From Pedobacter sp. MC2016-05 (GTDB lineage: Bacteria; Bacteroidota; Bacteroidia; Sphingobacteriales; Sphingobacteriaceae), in NCBI RefSeq assembly GCF_026239735.1, contig NZ_JAPIVT010000011.1, positions 62,001 through 126,000 of the forward strand: 64,000 bases of DNA, read 5' to 3'. Made by a program: the position numbers and the translations under genes. The notes beneath the pieces were generated by a model. The model searched no databases. It saw nothing but the letters and a program-made list of their open reading frames with translations, and was not told the DNA's origin. Positions 45,337-54,283 of this stretch are shown one piece after another (position 1 is the stretch's first letter; every line of letters begins with the position of its first letter).

Positions 45337-45785
45337 ATGAAGAACATTTTTCAATTCGCAGTAACTAGCGAAGTAATTGAAAGAATAACAAATTAAGCCC
45401 ACATACCTCACAGCTTTGGGGTAAAATGAACGTTTCTCAAATGCTGGCCCATTGCAATGTAAGTTATGAATTGGTGTATGATACCAAACATGCAAAGCCT
45501 AATCCATTTATGAAATTCATCATGAAAGCTCTTGTAAAGAACATTGTCGTAAGCGAAAAACCTTATAAAAGAAATAGCCAAACTGCTCCATCGTTCGTAG
45601 TTACTGATGAGAAGGAATTTGAGAAAAAAAATCGCTTAATTTCTTACATCAATTAAACACAAGAGTTGGGCGAAGATGATTTCAACGGAAAAGATTCACA
45701 CTCTATTGGGAAGCTAACCAAAACAGAATGGAACAATATGTTTTACAAGCACTTAGACCATCACTTAAATCAGTTTGGAGCTTAG
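45337..45785 (+). pseudogene. DUF1569 protein, broken by frameshift and nonsense
   Basis: The start MKNIFQFAVTSEVIERI runs into a stop at 45396. Adding one A near 45387 joins it to KLSPHTSQLWGKMNVSQMLA and the rest of a DUF1569 protein. That frame then meets TAA where related proteins carry a Lys (ISYIN-stop-TQELGEDDF), after which LTKTEWNNMFYKHLDHHLNQFG follows to the natural end at 45785. Two independent lesions make it non-functional; the middle 76 codons (from ATG 45426) are an open remnant. The family is DinB-like with His ligands. Confidence 0.85.
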
Positions 45786-45814
45786 AATTTAATTTATTTA
45801 TGTAAATTCATAGT

Positions 45815-46767
45815 ATGAAAAGATTAACGAATTTAATTGTGTTAATCATCCCTTTCATTCTATGCACTTCCTGGGGTTTCTTTGCGCACCAAAGAATAAA
45901 CAACATTGAAATTTTCACCCTTCCGCAAGGCATGATCGTATTTTACAAGAAAAATACAAAGTTTATCACTGAACATAGACCCTAATAAACGAAGATATGC
46001 TGATACCCTGGAAGCACCCAGGCACTATCTCGATGTAGAAAAATATGAGAAAGATATCGATAGTATTCCTGAAAAATGGAACGATGCATTAGCGAAATAT
46101 GGCGAAAAACATCTCAATACAAATGGGATAGTGCCATGGCAAATTCAGCGTACCTATTTTAGTCTGGTAAAAGCATTTGCTAGTCGTGATTCGATTAAAA
46201 TTTTAAAATATTCTGCAGATCTAGGTCATTATATAGGTGATGCTCACGTACCGTTGCACACTACTGCAAACCACAACGGCCAATTAACAAATCAGGTTGG
46301 CATTCATGCCTTTTGGGAGAGTAGATTACCGGAGTTATTTGCTTCGAATTATAACTTTGTTGTCGGCAAAGCGAAATACATCGAAAATCATTTAAAAGAA
46401 GCATGGAAGATCGTTAAACATACCCATAGCCTGGTGGATACGGTTTTAACCTTGGAAGCAACACTGGCAGCAGCTTTTCCTTCCGATAAAAAATATAGCT
46501 TCTCTGAACGAAACAATACCGTTTTAAAACAGTTTTCCGTAGAATATTCAAAAACCTATCATGATTAAATGAATAAGATGTTTGAGCGGCAAATGCGATC
46601 TGCTATTATAGAAAATCGGATCATTTTGGTATTCTGCCTGGGTAGATGCAGGACAACCGGAGCTTAAGAACTTGGTGAAGCTAGAGACTGACCCCGCCGA
46701 AAAGCAAGCAACCGAAGAGGCGGAAAAGAAATATCAGCAGGGCACCGTTATTGGAAGGGAGCTGTAA
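45815..46767 (+). pseudogene. Zinc-dependent phospholipase C-like protein, multiply disrupted
   Basis: The first frame gives a signal peptide and WGFFAHQRINNIEIFTLPQG, then stops near 45983. The second (from about 45980) contains DPNKRRYADTLEAPRHYLDVE, then ADLGHYIGDAHVPLHTTANHN, clear S1/P1-nuclease or zinc phospholipase C metal-site segments. It is stopped by a TAA at 46566-46568 in place of Lys. A third frame restores SFWYSAWVDAGQPELKNL to a stop at 46767. At least two frameshifts and one nonsense change are needed to restore it. It is adjacent to the DUF1569 pseudogene, and both seem to be decaying together. Confidence 0.85.
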
Positions 46768-46781
46768 AAATAAATGAAAAA

Positions 46782-46817
46782 GCCGCAAATAAACAGTAAA
46801 ATCTGCTTATTTGCGGC
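46782..46817 (-). terminator. Bidirectional terminator between a pseudogene and the DedA gene
   Basis: Arms 46782-46796 and 46803-46817 match at 14 of 15 positions. The minus-strand side ends in a run of five T, serving the DedA gene that stops at 46839. Confidence 0.75.
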
Positions 46818-46838
46818 CTAAAGTATCAAACTTTTATT

Positions 46839-47522
46839 TTAGTCTTCTTTTATTTCTTCTTCAATAATCTCTTCAACTTTTTTCTTTGAAAAAATTGACT
46901 TTAAAGCACCATAAATTACAGGCACGAAAGTTCCAACTGCAATAATTAGCACCAAAATTTCGAAATTCTTTTCTACAAATGGGATTTTACCGAGCAGATA
47001 ACCAGCAAACAGTAAACTCGCAATCCAGGCAATACCCCCTAAGATATTGTAGTAAGTAAATTTACCGAACGACATTCTTGCAGCACCGGCTACGAATGGT
47101 GCTATAGTTCTGATGATCGGTAAAAAACGGCTAAAAATAATGGCTTTAGCACCATGTTTTTCAAAATACTCATGAGATTGGTGGTAATATTTCAGTTTGA
47201 GAATTTTGTTATTTTCTTTAAATACTTTGATCCCAAAATATTTACCAAGCTGATAGTTAACTGAGTTACCTAAAATAGCAGCAGCAATTAAAATAAGAAG
47301 CATAAACCAGATGTTTAAGCCTGTTCCATCCCCAGCCACTAAAGCGCCTACAGCAAATAACATGGAATCACCTGGTAAAAATGGGGTAACCACAAAGCCG
47401 GTTTCGGCGAAAATAATAATGAAAAGAATCAGGTAAGTCCAGGTTTTGTATTCCTGCATAATTACTTCTAACGTTTCTTTTGTATTAGTAAGTAATTGTA
47501 TGAGTAAGTCGAAAAATTCCAA
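46839..47522 (-). CDS. DedA-family membrane protein
   Basis: A 227-residue VTT/DedA protein: ETGFVVTPFLPGDSMLFAVGAL near the start, a re-entrant helix region, the FSRFLPIIRTIAPFVAGAARM motif (conserved Phe-x-Arg-x-x-Pro-x-x-Arg) and GGIAWIASLLFAGYLLG. DedA proteins move phospholipid or polyprenyl carriers such as C55-P across the inner membrane. The tail is acidic (EEIIEEEIKED). A -7 box is 22 nt upstream. Confidence 0.92.
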   Translation of the reverse strand: MEFFDLLIQLLTNTKETLEVIMQEYKTWTYLILFIIIFAETGFVVTPFLPGDSMLFAVGALVAGDGTGLNIWFMLLILIAAAILGNSVNYQLGKYFGIKVFKENNKILKLKYYHQSHEYFEKHGAKAIIFSRFLPIIRTIAPFVAGAARMSFGKFTYYNILGGIAWIASLLFAGYLLGKIPFVEKNFEILVLIIAVGTFVPVIYGALKSIFSKKKVEEIIEEEIKED

Positions 47523-47544
47523 GTGATGTTAATTTTTAATTTGT

Positions 47545-47552
47545 CAAAAGTA
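47545..47552 (-). promoter_or_regulatory. -7 box (TAnnTTTG) for the DedA gene
   Basis: Minus-strand TACTTTTG, 22 nt upstream of the ATG at 47522. Confidence 0.45.
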
Positions 47553-47589
47553 TGAATATTGAAGGGATAATGGAGAACTGTTCTAAGAA

Positions 47590-48300
47590 TTAATTATTTG
47601 CCACTAATCGCTCTTTAAGCTTTCCATTTTTGGCACCCTCAATAATTACAGTGTAGACCTTGCCTTTTGCAAAGTTGGTGTATGAAATAGAATCTAACAC
47701 GCCAGTAGAATCTACCAAGTTTAGTATGATCGATGTATTACTCCTGCCTACATCAGAAATTTGTTTATAAGTTGTTTTTTCTCCATAACCAATGCTTTCT
47801 ACAATATTTCCGCTTTTATCTTTAATCTCTACTTTGGAGCGTAATGTGTGGCCTAAATTAATAAACATGATTTGTGCAACGTTATTATTTTGCCTAACGG
47901 TATCTTGATAAATAATCATTTCTGGTTTTGTGGTAGCCAAAGTGTTTTTTATCGTGTAATAAATTGAATAATTTTTACCTAACGCAAAACTTTGTTTCAC
48001 AGAATTGTTTGTAACGCCGGTAACGCTATTTCTGGAATCAATTAGATATTCTTTATCACCTTCTACAACAAAATACGCCGTATTTGTACTGGTTGCCAAA
48101 GCCGAAACCCCGGTAACACTATTAAATAAAGCTTGATTGAAATAAAAATTTTGAGAGGTATCAGAAATGACTGTGTTAAATATCCTCACCTTTGCATCTC
48201 CAACAATTGAATTATCGTTTTTAATACAAGCACTAAATAAAACAATAGCAAAAATTAAAATTATCAGCTTTGAAGAAATCAAAAAATTACGTCTTTTCAT
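47590..48300 (-). CDS. DUF4397 lipoprotein
   Basis: A 236-residue predicted lipoprotein with lipobox FSACI (Cys about residue 25) and a DUF4397-type beta-sandwich (AKVRIFNTVISDTSQNFYF, then FALGKNYSIYYTI). It is homologous to the next gene upstream (48360-49031), so the two form a tandem pair. Function unknown; such lipoproteins are probably displayed on the cell surface or in the outer membrane. Confidence 0.82.
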   Translation of the reverse strand: MKRRNFLISSKLIILIFAIVLFSACIKNDNSIVGDAKVRIFNTVISDTSQNFYFNQALFNSVTGVSALATSTNTAYFVVEGDKEYLIDSRNSVTGVTNNSVKQSFALGKNYSIYYTIKNTLATTKPEMIIYQDTVRQNNNVAQIMFINLGHTLRSKVEIKDKSGNIVESIGYGEKTTYKQISDVGRSNTSIILNLVDSTGVLDSISYTNFAKGKVYTVIIEGAKNGKLKERLVANN

Positions 48301-48359
48301 AAAAAGGAATACTGTTGTTATAAAACGTAAAGATAATGGAAAGCATATGAACTTATGAA

Positions 48360-49031
48360 TTAATTATCAGTTATAATGTGCGCTTCTAAAGCTGTGGCTG
48401 TGCTTCCACTAAACCAGATGGTGTAAATTTTTCCTGCTTCAAGTAAAGTTCCATCAATGGTTTTAATACTTCCCGAGCCTACAACATTATACCTAAGGCT
48501 CATTCCAGCATCCACCTGGAAATAAGTAGATGCTTCTTTGTAGAGTAAACCGTTAACAAACTGAGTGCCCGCTTGAACGCTGACATTTATGCCCGTTAAA
48601 AAAAAAGGCGTTAAGTTAATGAGTTTAATTTTGGCTTTGCCTGCTTCGGTATTGCTTAAATTATCTTCAAAAGTTATAATTTCTCTTGCTCCGGTACGAT
48701 TACCAACTAAAAATGTAGAGTAAGTTAAAGATGGGGTAAAATTAAAGGTAGATTCTGTTGGGAGATTTGCTGAACCCATGAATTTAACGCTTCTACTTCC
48801 CGAAACAATTTTTAAATAGTCAGTTGATTCAGTAAAGGCAATTGCATTGGTCGAATTTTTTTGGCCATCTACATAAATATCTTGATTAGCTTCTGTTAAC
48901 GTAGCATTTATGAATTTAACTTTAGCCTCTCCTTTTACTACTACATTTGGATCTGGTTTTTTACAGGCTATGATACAGTTAATAAATAATACGAAGCATA
49001 GAAAGAGTGAGCATTTAATAAAGATTTTCAT
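48360..49031 (-). CDS. DUF4397 lipoprotein, paralogue
   Basis: A 223-residue lipoprotein with lipobox IIACK (Cys about residue 22) and DUF4397 segments (GEAKVKFINATLTEANQDIY, then FNFTPSLTYSTFLVG and GKIYTIWFSG). It shares order and motifs with the downstream paralogue. The frame extends to 49079, but the hydrophobic signal begins at MKIFIK (49031), so that start is used. Spacing to the paralogue is 59 bp. Confidence 0.82.
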   Translation of the reverse strand: MKIFIKCSLFLCFVLFINCIIACKKPDPNVVVKGEAKVKFINATLTEANQDIYVDGQKNSTNAIAFTESTDYLKIVSGSRSVKFMGSANLPTESTFNFTPSLTYSTFLVGNRTGAREIITFEDNLSNTEAGKAKIKLINLTPFFLTGINVSVQAGTQFVNGLLYKEASTYFQVDAGMSLRYNVVGSGSIKTIDGTLLEAGKIYTIWFSGSTATALEAHIITDN

Positions 49032-49114
49032 AGTTAGATTATTTGGTCGGTAAACAAAGATGGCTCGGTCAAAAACCAAGCCACCTTTAATACTCTAACT
49101 TTAGAAACAATATT

Positions 49115-50239
49115 TTAATAACTGTTGTTAAGCATTACAGGCATCACTAACATTAATACATCTTCATTTTCATCGTTGGTTTGAGGAATTAAAAGTCCAG
49201 CTCTATTTGGAGTGGATAATTCCAAAGTAACCTCATCACCGCTCAAATTACTCAACATTTCGATTAAGAAACGGGCATTAAAACCAATCTCAAGATCTTC
49301 GCCATCATATTGGCAGCTTAAACGCTCGTGTGCTTCGTTCGCAAAATCCAAATCTTCTGAAGAGATATTCAACTCGCTACCGTTAATTTTTAATCTTACC
49401 TGATGGGTAGTTTTATTAGCAAAAATAACTACACGACGTAGTGTATTTAAAAATAATCCCCTGTCTATAACCAGTTTATTAGGATTATTTTGAGGAATTA
49501 CTGCTTCATAATCAGGATAACGTTCGTCTATTAAACGACACACTAAGTTGATATTTTCGAACTTAAAGAATGCACTTGTAGCATTATAATCAACTGACAC
49601 ATTGATATCTGTTGATGGCAAAGCTGCCTTTAAAAGTGTTAAAGCTTTTTTGGGCAAAATAAATGATGTTGCTTTATCAGCTTTACTATCCATTCTGCGG
49701 TAACGAACTAATTTATGTGCATCAGTTGCTACAAACGTAATATGCTGAGGAGATAATTGGCAGAATACACCAGTCATTGCCGGACGCAACTCATCGTTAC
49801 TCACTGCAAATATCGTTTTGGTAATGGCCTCAGTTAAAACTGATGCAGGCAAATTAACGGATGAGGCATTTTCAACCACCGGGATTTTTGGAAAATCATC
49901 ACCATTTTCACCACTTAGTTTATATTTTCCATCGCCAGCGCTAATTTCTATTGCGAAAGAAGTATCATCAATATTGAAAGCAATTGGCTGATCTGGTAAC
50001 GTTTTAAGTGTATCTAATAAGATTTTAGATGGAACCGCAACCTTACCCTCCTCCTTTGATTCTACAGCCAAAGCAGTTGTCATGCTCGTTTGTAAATCGG
50101 TTGCAGAGATCGTTAAGTTTCCGTCTTTAATTTCGAAAAGAAAATTTTCTAGTATTGGTAAAACTGTACTGCTGCTTGAGGCACCATTTACAGTTTGCAA
50201 GTGTTTTAATAAAGTTGATGTGGATACAATAAATCTCAT
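49115..50239 (-). CDS. dnaN: DNA polymerase III sliding clamp (beta subunit)
   Basis: A 374-residue clamp with the expected three repeated domains: N-terminal MRFIVSTSTLLKHLQTVNG, NFLFEIKDGNLTISATDLQTS, the TDAHKLVRYRR segment in domain 2, and the C-terminal LVMPVMLNN matching the family ending. It encircles DNA and tethers the polymerase. In Bacteroidota dnaN is often away from dnaA, as here, so no replication origin is implied. A -7 box is 19 nt upstream. Confidence 0.96.
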   Translation of the reverse strand: MRFIVSTSTLLKHLQTVNGASSSSTVLPILENFLFEIKDGNLTISATDLQTSMTTALAVESKEEGKVAVPSKILLDTLKTLPDQPIAFNIDDTSFAIEISAGDGKYKLSGENGDDFPKIPVVENASSVNLPASVLTEAITKTIFAVSNDELRPAMTGVFCQLSPQHITFVATDAHKLVRYRRMDSKADKATSFILPKKALTLLKAALPSTDINVSVDYNATSAFFKFENINLVCRLIDERYPDYEAVIPQNNPNKLVIDRGLFLNTLRRVVIFANKTTHQVRLKINGSELNISSEDLDFANEAHERLSCQYDGEDLEIGFNARFLIEMLSNLSGDEVTLELSTPNRAGLLIPQTNDENEDVLMLVMPVMLNNSY

Positions 50240-50258
50240 GATATCATTTAGTCTTCTT

Positions 50259-50266
50259 CAAAAATA
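50259..50266 (-). promoter_or_regulatory. -7 box (TAnnTTTG) for dnaN
   Basis: Minus-strand TATTTTTG, 19 nt before the dnaN ATG. It overlaps the region just after the gldG stop, so dnaN can be expressed separately from gldF and gldG. Confidence 0.5.
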
Positions 50267-50272
50267 TAAAAA

Positions 50273-51958
50273 TTATTTAGCGTACTTGTATTTGCGGTAA
50301 TAATGTTGAAAAATCGCAAAGAATATTAACAATAGCAATGGAGCAACTACATTTATAAACTGCCATTTGGTTTTTTCGAGTTTAATTTTGGCTTTATCCA
50401 ACAATCTTATTTTAACTTCTTTATCACGTAAGGTAATTAAGTTATCATCATCAGTAAAATAATCTACTATATTTAATAAAAGTGCTTTATTACCGAATGT
50501 GCGCTGCGAATAACGATCGAAACCTAGGGGAAATGCAGAACCATCTTTTTCTGAAACCTGATTTTTAAAAATGTCACCATCTCCCAACACAATCATTTTT
50601 GAAGATTTACTGTTGGCGACATTTGTATAAGGTTGATCAATCCCTGCAGGTAGTGGTCGCCCTGCAAAAACCGACGGAAAATTGCCCTCTAACATCAAAC
50701 CTACATGCTGTGGTGAACTTTGAAACTCACGGGGATCTAGTTGCTCTGCAATCATCTGCAAACTAAAAGGTTTAGGCAAATTATAGATTTTGTTATAAGG
50801 CGAAGTGGATAAAATATAAGATTTTTGAACACCTTTTACACCAATTGTATCTACTGTACTTGGAAATTCAGATTTAATTCCATCTAATTTCTTTACAACG
50901 CTGTGAGTGGTATCGGGAAGTAGAATCGGATAATAAATCCAATGCATCAACTGCATTTGACTTTGGCCGCCAACTGCTCCGGTTGAAACCGGAATTTCAA
51001 CATTGTTCGCTGGATCAGCGATGATATTGTAATTTACCCTGGAGCCATACATAAACAGCATATCATCTAAATTCAGGTCTCTTGCCGTTGCCAGCTGGCC
51101 GTTTTGGGTTCTTAAATTTTCTAAATCTGCATTATTTTGATCGATGCTCCAAAGCACACGACCGCCATTCATTACAAAATAATTTATTTTATACTTCTCA
51201 GTTTCTGTAAAAGGTTTTTTAGGCTTCGCGATGATCATCATGTCCAGCTTATCCAACCCTTCTTTAGTGATCGTATTTAAATTGACACGGCCTACAATGT
51301 AATTATTAGCTAAAGTTACTCTTGCATCCTCCAATTCTAAATCGGTCAATTCTTCGTTAGATTCCGTAAAACCAATCCGTGGATTGTAACCATTAAGCAC
51401 CTTTTTTAAATTAGAAGTAAAGGTATATTCTAAATTCTCTATCGATCGATTAATATTTTCTTCATAGCCGCCTGCAACATTAAAGTTTTGTAGCAGTTTA
51501 ACCGGCATTTGTTTCCCATCCACCTCAATTACAGCTGCTGGAACAACAATTTTTTCGGTAGTACCGCTCTCGGTTTTTAAAGCAGTTCTCGTAGCTTCAA
51601 TCCCATACTGGGCCATATTGTAAATTACAGTATCTTGCTCTTCAACTGTTAATCCCGCTAAAGGATCTATGTAAACCAGTTTCACTTCAGCAGTAGAATA
51701 AGCCGCAAAATCAGAAAGCAAATCTTTAACCCCTGCTTGCAATCGCTTAAAAGCTGGTGGAAGCTGACCATCTAAAAATACGGTAATCGTAATTGGCTTA
51801 CGGTTATTGGCTAAAAGTGTTTTCGTTTTTTCGCCTAAAGTGAAGCGTTTATCTTCAGTAAAATCGAAGCGATGAAAAAAATAATTACCTGCTACATTTA
51901 ACAAAACTAAGGCTGCAATAAATACAACTGAGTTTATCCATTTCTTATTCTTAGCCAT
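50273..51958 (-). CDS. gldG: Gliding ABC transporter auxiliary protein GldG
   Basis: A 561-residue protein with N- and C-terminal transmembrane helices (about 6-24 and 535-553) around a large periplasmic ABC_transp_aux domain (KPITITVFLDGQLPPAFKRL, DPLAGLTVEEQ, MIIAKPKKPFTETEKYKI). It is the extracytoplasmic partner of GldA and GldF. The frame reads on to 52006, but MAKNKK at 51958 overlaps the gldF stop by 1 nt (TAATG), which is a normal coupled start. Confidence 0.92.
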   Translation of the reverse strand: MAKNKKWINSVVFIAALVLLNVAGNYFFHRFDFTEDKRFTLGEKTKTLLANNRKPITITVFLDGQLPPAFKRLQAGVKDLLSDFAAYSTAEVKLVYIDPLAGLTVEEQDTVIYNMAQYGIEATRTALKTESGTTEKIVVPAAVIEVDGKQMPVKLLQNFNVAGGYEENINRSIENLEYTFTSNLKKVLNGYNPRIGFTESNEELTDLELEDARVTLANNYIVGRVNLNTITKEGLDKLDMMIIAKPKKPFTETEKYKINYFVMNGGRVLWSIDQNNADLENLRTQNGQLATARDLNLDDMLFMYGSRVNYNIIADPANNVEIPVSTGAVGGQSQMQLMHWIYYPILLPDTTHSVVKKLDGIKSEFPSTVDTIGVKGVQKSYILSTSPYNKIYNLPKPFSLQMIAEQLDPREFQSSPQHVGLMLEGNFPSVFAGRPLPAGIDQPYTNVANSKSSKMIVLGDGDIFKNQVSEKDGSAFPLGFDRYSQRTFGNKALLLNIVDYFTDDDNLITLRDKEVKIRLLDKAKIKLEKTKWQFINVVAPLLLLIFFAIFQHYYRKYKYAK

Positions 51959-52683
51959 TATCGTTTCCCTCCTATCACTAAATTGGTAAAAAATAAAAAC
52001 AGGCAAGAGACTGTAATGAAATAGATTAAATCTCGCGTATCTAGCACACCTCTACTAATGGAGTTATAATGCTGATTGATTCCTAAATTGGCAATAAAAC
52101 CTTCTATGTTTTGAAGCGAAATAAGTTGACTGCTGTAATCGAAACCTAAGAAAGCAAAAGCACATAAGGCCGCACAGATTACAAAAGCAACAACCTGATT
52201 TTTCGTTAACGCTGAAGAAAATAAGCCAATTGATGTAAAGGTTGCACCTAATAAAAACAAGCCTATATAAGATCCGATTATCGCTCCAGAATCTACATTA
52301 CCTTCCGGAAATCCAAGTTTGGATAACGAATAAGCATATATTAATGTTGGGATCAACGAAAACAATATCAATACCAGGCTGGCCAAATATTTTGCGATAA
52401 TGATCTGCCAAATGGTAATTGGCCTGGTAATAAGCAATTCATAGGTCCCTTCACGTCTTTCTTCAGCAAAAGATCGCATGGTAATTGCAGGAATAAGAAA
52501 CATAAATAAATAGGGAACCAGGCTGAAGAAGCCACCTAAATCAGCATATCCATAATCAAGAATGGAGGTATCAGGAAAAAACCAAAGCAAAAGACCAGAA
52601 ACCAATAAAAAAATACCAATGGTGATGTAAGCAACCATCGAACTTAAAAAACTGAATAACTCGCGTCTAAAAACTGCGTACAT
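51958..52683 (-). CDS. gldF: Gliding ABC transporter permease GldF
   Basis: A 241-residue six-helix ABC-2-type permease: FRRELFSFLSSMVAYITIG at the start and SFAEERREGTYELLITRPI, the characteristic cytoplasmic loop. It forms a transporter with GldA and GldG that affects gliding in Flavobacterium. Its ATPase gene gldA is not adjacent but 1.6 kb upstream, with outer-membrane protein genes between. Overlap with gldG is 1 nt. Confidence 0.92.
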   Translation of the reverse strand: MYAVFRRELFSFLSSMVAYITIGIFLLVSGLLLWFFPDTSILDYGYADLGGFFSLVPYLFMFLIPAITMRSFAEERREGTYELLITRPITIWQIIIAKYLASLVLILFSLIPTLIYAYSLSKLGFPEGNVDSGAIIGSYIGLFLLGATFTSIGLFSSALTKNQVVAFVICAALCAFAFLGFDYSSQLISLQNIEGFIANLGINQHYNSISRGVLDTRDLIYFITVSCLFLFFTNLVIGGKR

Positions 52684-52884
52684 GTGCTAATAAAACGTCG
52701 AAGTTAACCATTTATTTGAGCATATTAAAGATGATTTCGAAGTAAATAAGCCTGAAATAATTCACTAACATTAGTGATACTTTCGTAATTCGGTTTTATA
52801 AAACCTATGCCCGGATGGTCCTGATCCGAAGTTACAAAACGAAATGATCAACAACAGGGTAGTAATTATTCATTTTAAACAAAA

Positions 52885-52912
52885 AAGCTTCTTGAAATTA
52901 ACCAAGAAGCTT
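52885..52912 (-). terminator. Terminator of the outer-membrane protein gene
   Basis: Perfect 10-bp arms at 52885-52894 and 52903-52912. On the minus strand they are followed by six T. It lies 20 bp after the stop at 52932. Confidence 0.85.
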
Positions 52913-52931
52913 CTAAATATGATTGTATTGC

Positions 52932-53582
52932 TTAGAGAGAATAACCCAGGCCTACCGAAAATACTTTATTTTTGAATTTAACATCTACTTCACTTGGCTC
53001 ATCAATAACGCTACTTAAACCTAATCCATAACCAGCATGGATATTTAATTTGTTGTTGAATTGAAACCCAGCTAAAAAGTTCAATCCAAATTCTCCACGT
53101 TTAATGCCATCGTTTGAATCAAATTCGATTTTTTCCTTTTCAGAACCATATTTAACGTTTCCACTTAAAGCATAAGCAAAATAAGGCCCTGCGCCAATGA
53201 ATACTTTTCCTGCATTATTCACTTTAAAATTTGCAAGAACGTTCACTGGCAACTCAAGATAATTTAAGTTTAAAGTAGCTGACTCGTTAGTTAAATCTGA
53301 TTCTTCGAAATCGAAAGTTTCGCCGCCCAATTTCGTTCCTTTACCTATAAAACTTAAGCCTGGTTGAATGGAAATAATGTCTGACAATGCAAATTCTGCT
53401 GTTCCACCAACATAAAATGATGTTTTTGAATCGAAACCAATTGTTGTACCGCCAGCAGAAATACTCATGCTTGGGAAAGCAACACCTGCTTTTACGCCAA
53501 AGGTTACAGGTTTACTTGTTTGAGCTGATGCTGCATAGCCTATGCCAGCAAGCATTAATAAAGATAATAATGTTTTTTTCAT
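52932..53582 (-). CDS. Outer-membrane beta-barrel protein (PorT-like)
   Basis: A 216-residue protein with a signal peptide (about 1-20, ending ASAQ) and an eight-stranded barrel pattern: VTFGVKAGVAFPSMSIS, FYVGGTAEFAL, GKVFIGAGPYFAYALSG and the C-terminal aromatic end KVFSVGLGYSL. It fits outer_membrane_beta-barrel (porin family, OMP_b-brl_2). The frame reads 12 codons further, but MKKTLLSLL at 53582 is the natural start. Ligand or cargo unknown. Confidence 0.85.
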   Translation of the reverse strand: MKKTLLSLLMLAGIGYAASAQTSKPVTFGVKAGVAFPSMSISAGGTTIGFDSKTSFYVGGTAEFALSDIISIQPGLSFIGKGTKLGGETFDFEESDLTNESATLNLNYLELPVNVLANFKVNNAGKVFIGAGPYFAYALSGNVKYGSEKEKIEFDSNDGIKRGEFGLNFLAGFQFNNKLNIHAGYGLGLSSVIDEPSEVDVKFKNKVFSVGLGYSL

Positions 53583-53744
53583 CTGATTTTTGATTAAACG
53601 TATATTTAGTTGATGCAATAGACGTTAATTATCATCAAATAGTTACGCAAATCGGTCGAAAAAAATCACATCTACCTGATTATCAGCAATAATAATATCA
53701 AATCAAAAAAAATTATTTTAATAGTGCCAAGTCTATTCATTACT

Positions 53745-54280
53745 CTACAGGCCAAAAACATAGGCAACACGAATACCTGCAAATCCTTTTGAGCTAGAAT
53801 TGTTAATACCCAAAATGTTGGTTTCATTTTTACCGGCCCAAGCTTCATAACGGATGCCAATATCCAGTTTATTTCTGTCAGATAATTTGAATTGGTTCCC
53901 TATTCCGGGCGACCAAATAAAAACATTTCGTTGTCCGTTAATCGACAACCCTGCTCCTACCTGGGCTTCAGCATAAAACTTTGGCTTTGGTATTTAACTC
54001 CGCCTTTGAGTGGGATATAAGTTAAATCGGGTAGATTAATTAATTGGTTTCGTTTTCCGAAGAAATTCATAAAACCTACATTAACGGTTAGCACTATTTG
54101 TGGTGACACTGGAAACTCTGCCTTTGCAGAAGCGCCCAAACCTATCCCAGATAAACTGACGAAATTTCCAGATGGAAGTCCAAATTCGGCGCCGATGCTG
54201 ATATTAGAAGAAGTTTGTGCTTTCGCATTTAAGCATAAAAGAAGGATAGCAGCAAGAGCCAGGAAACGTACTTTAAACAT
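53745..54280 (-). pseudogene. Outer-membrane beta-barrel protein with one frameshift
   Basis: Two open pieces fit one protein. The first (54280 to 53957) has a signal peptide ending NAKAQ and GAEFGLPSGNFVSLSGIGLG, up to KYQSQSF. Restoring a single T in a T run at about 53974 joins it to YAEAQVGAGLSINGQRNVF and the second piece, ending FAGIRVAYVFGL at 53745, about 178 residues in total. It starts 3 bp after the gldA stop, so it is in the gldA operon. Only one base is missing, so a recent mutation or a sequencing error cannot be told apart. Confidence 0.78.
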
Positions 54281-54283
54281 AGA

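Noticed and set aside
49115..50239. Replication origin next to dnaN
   Set aside because: No dnaA gene, no DnaA-box cluster and no origin-like AT-rich repeats were seen; dnaN is often remote from the origin in this phylum.
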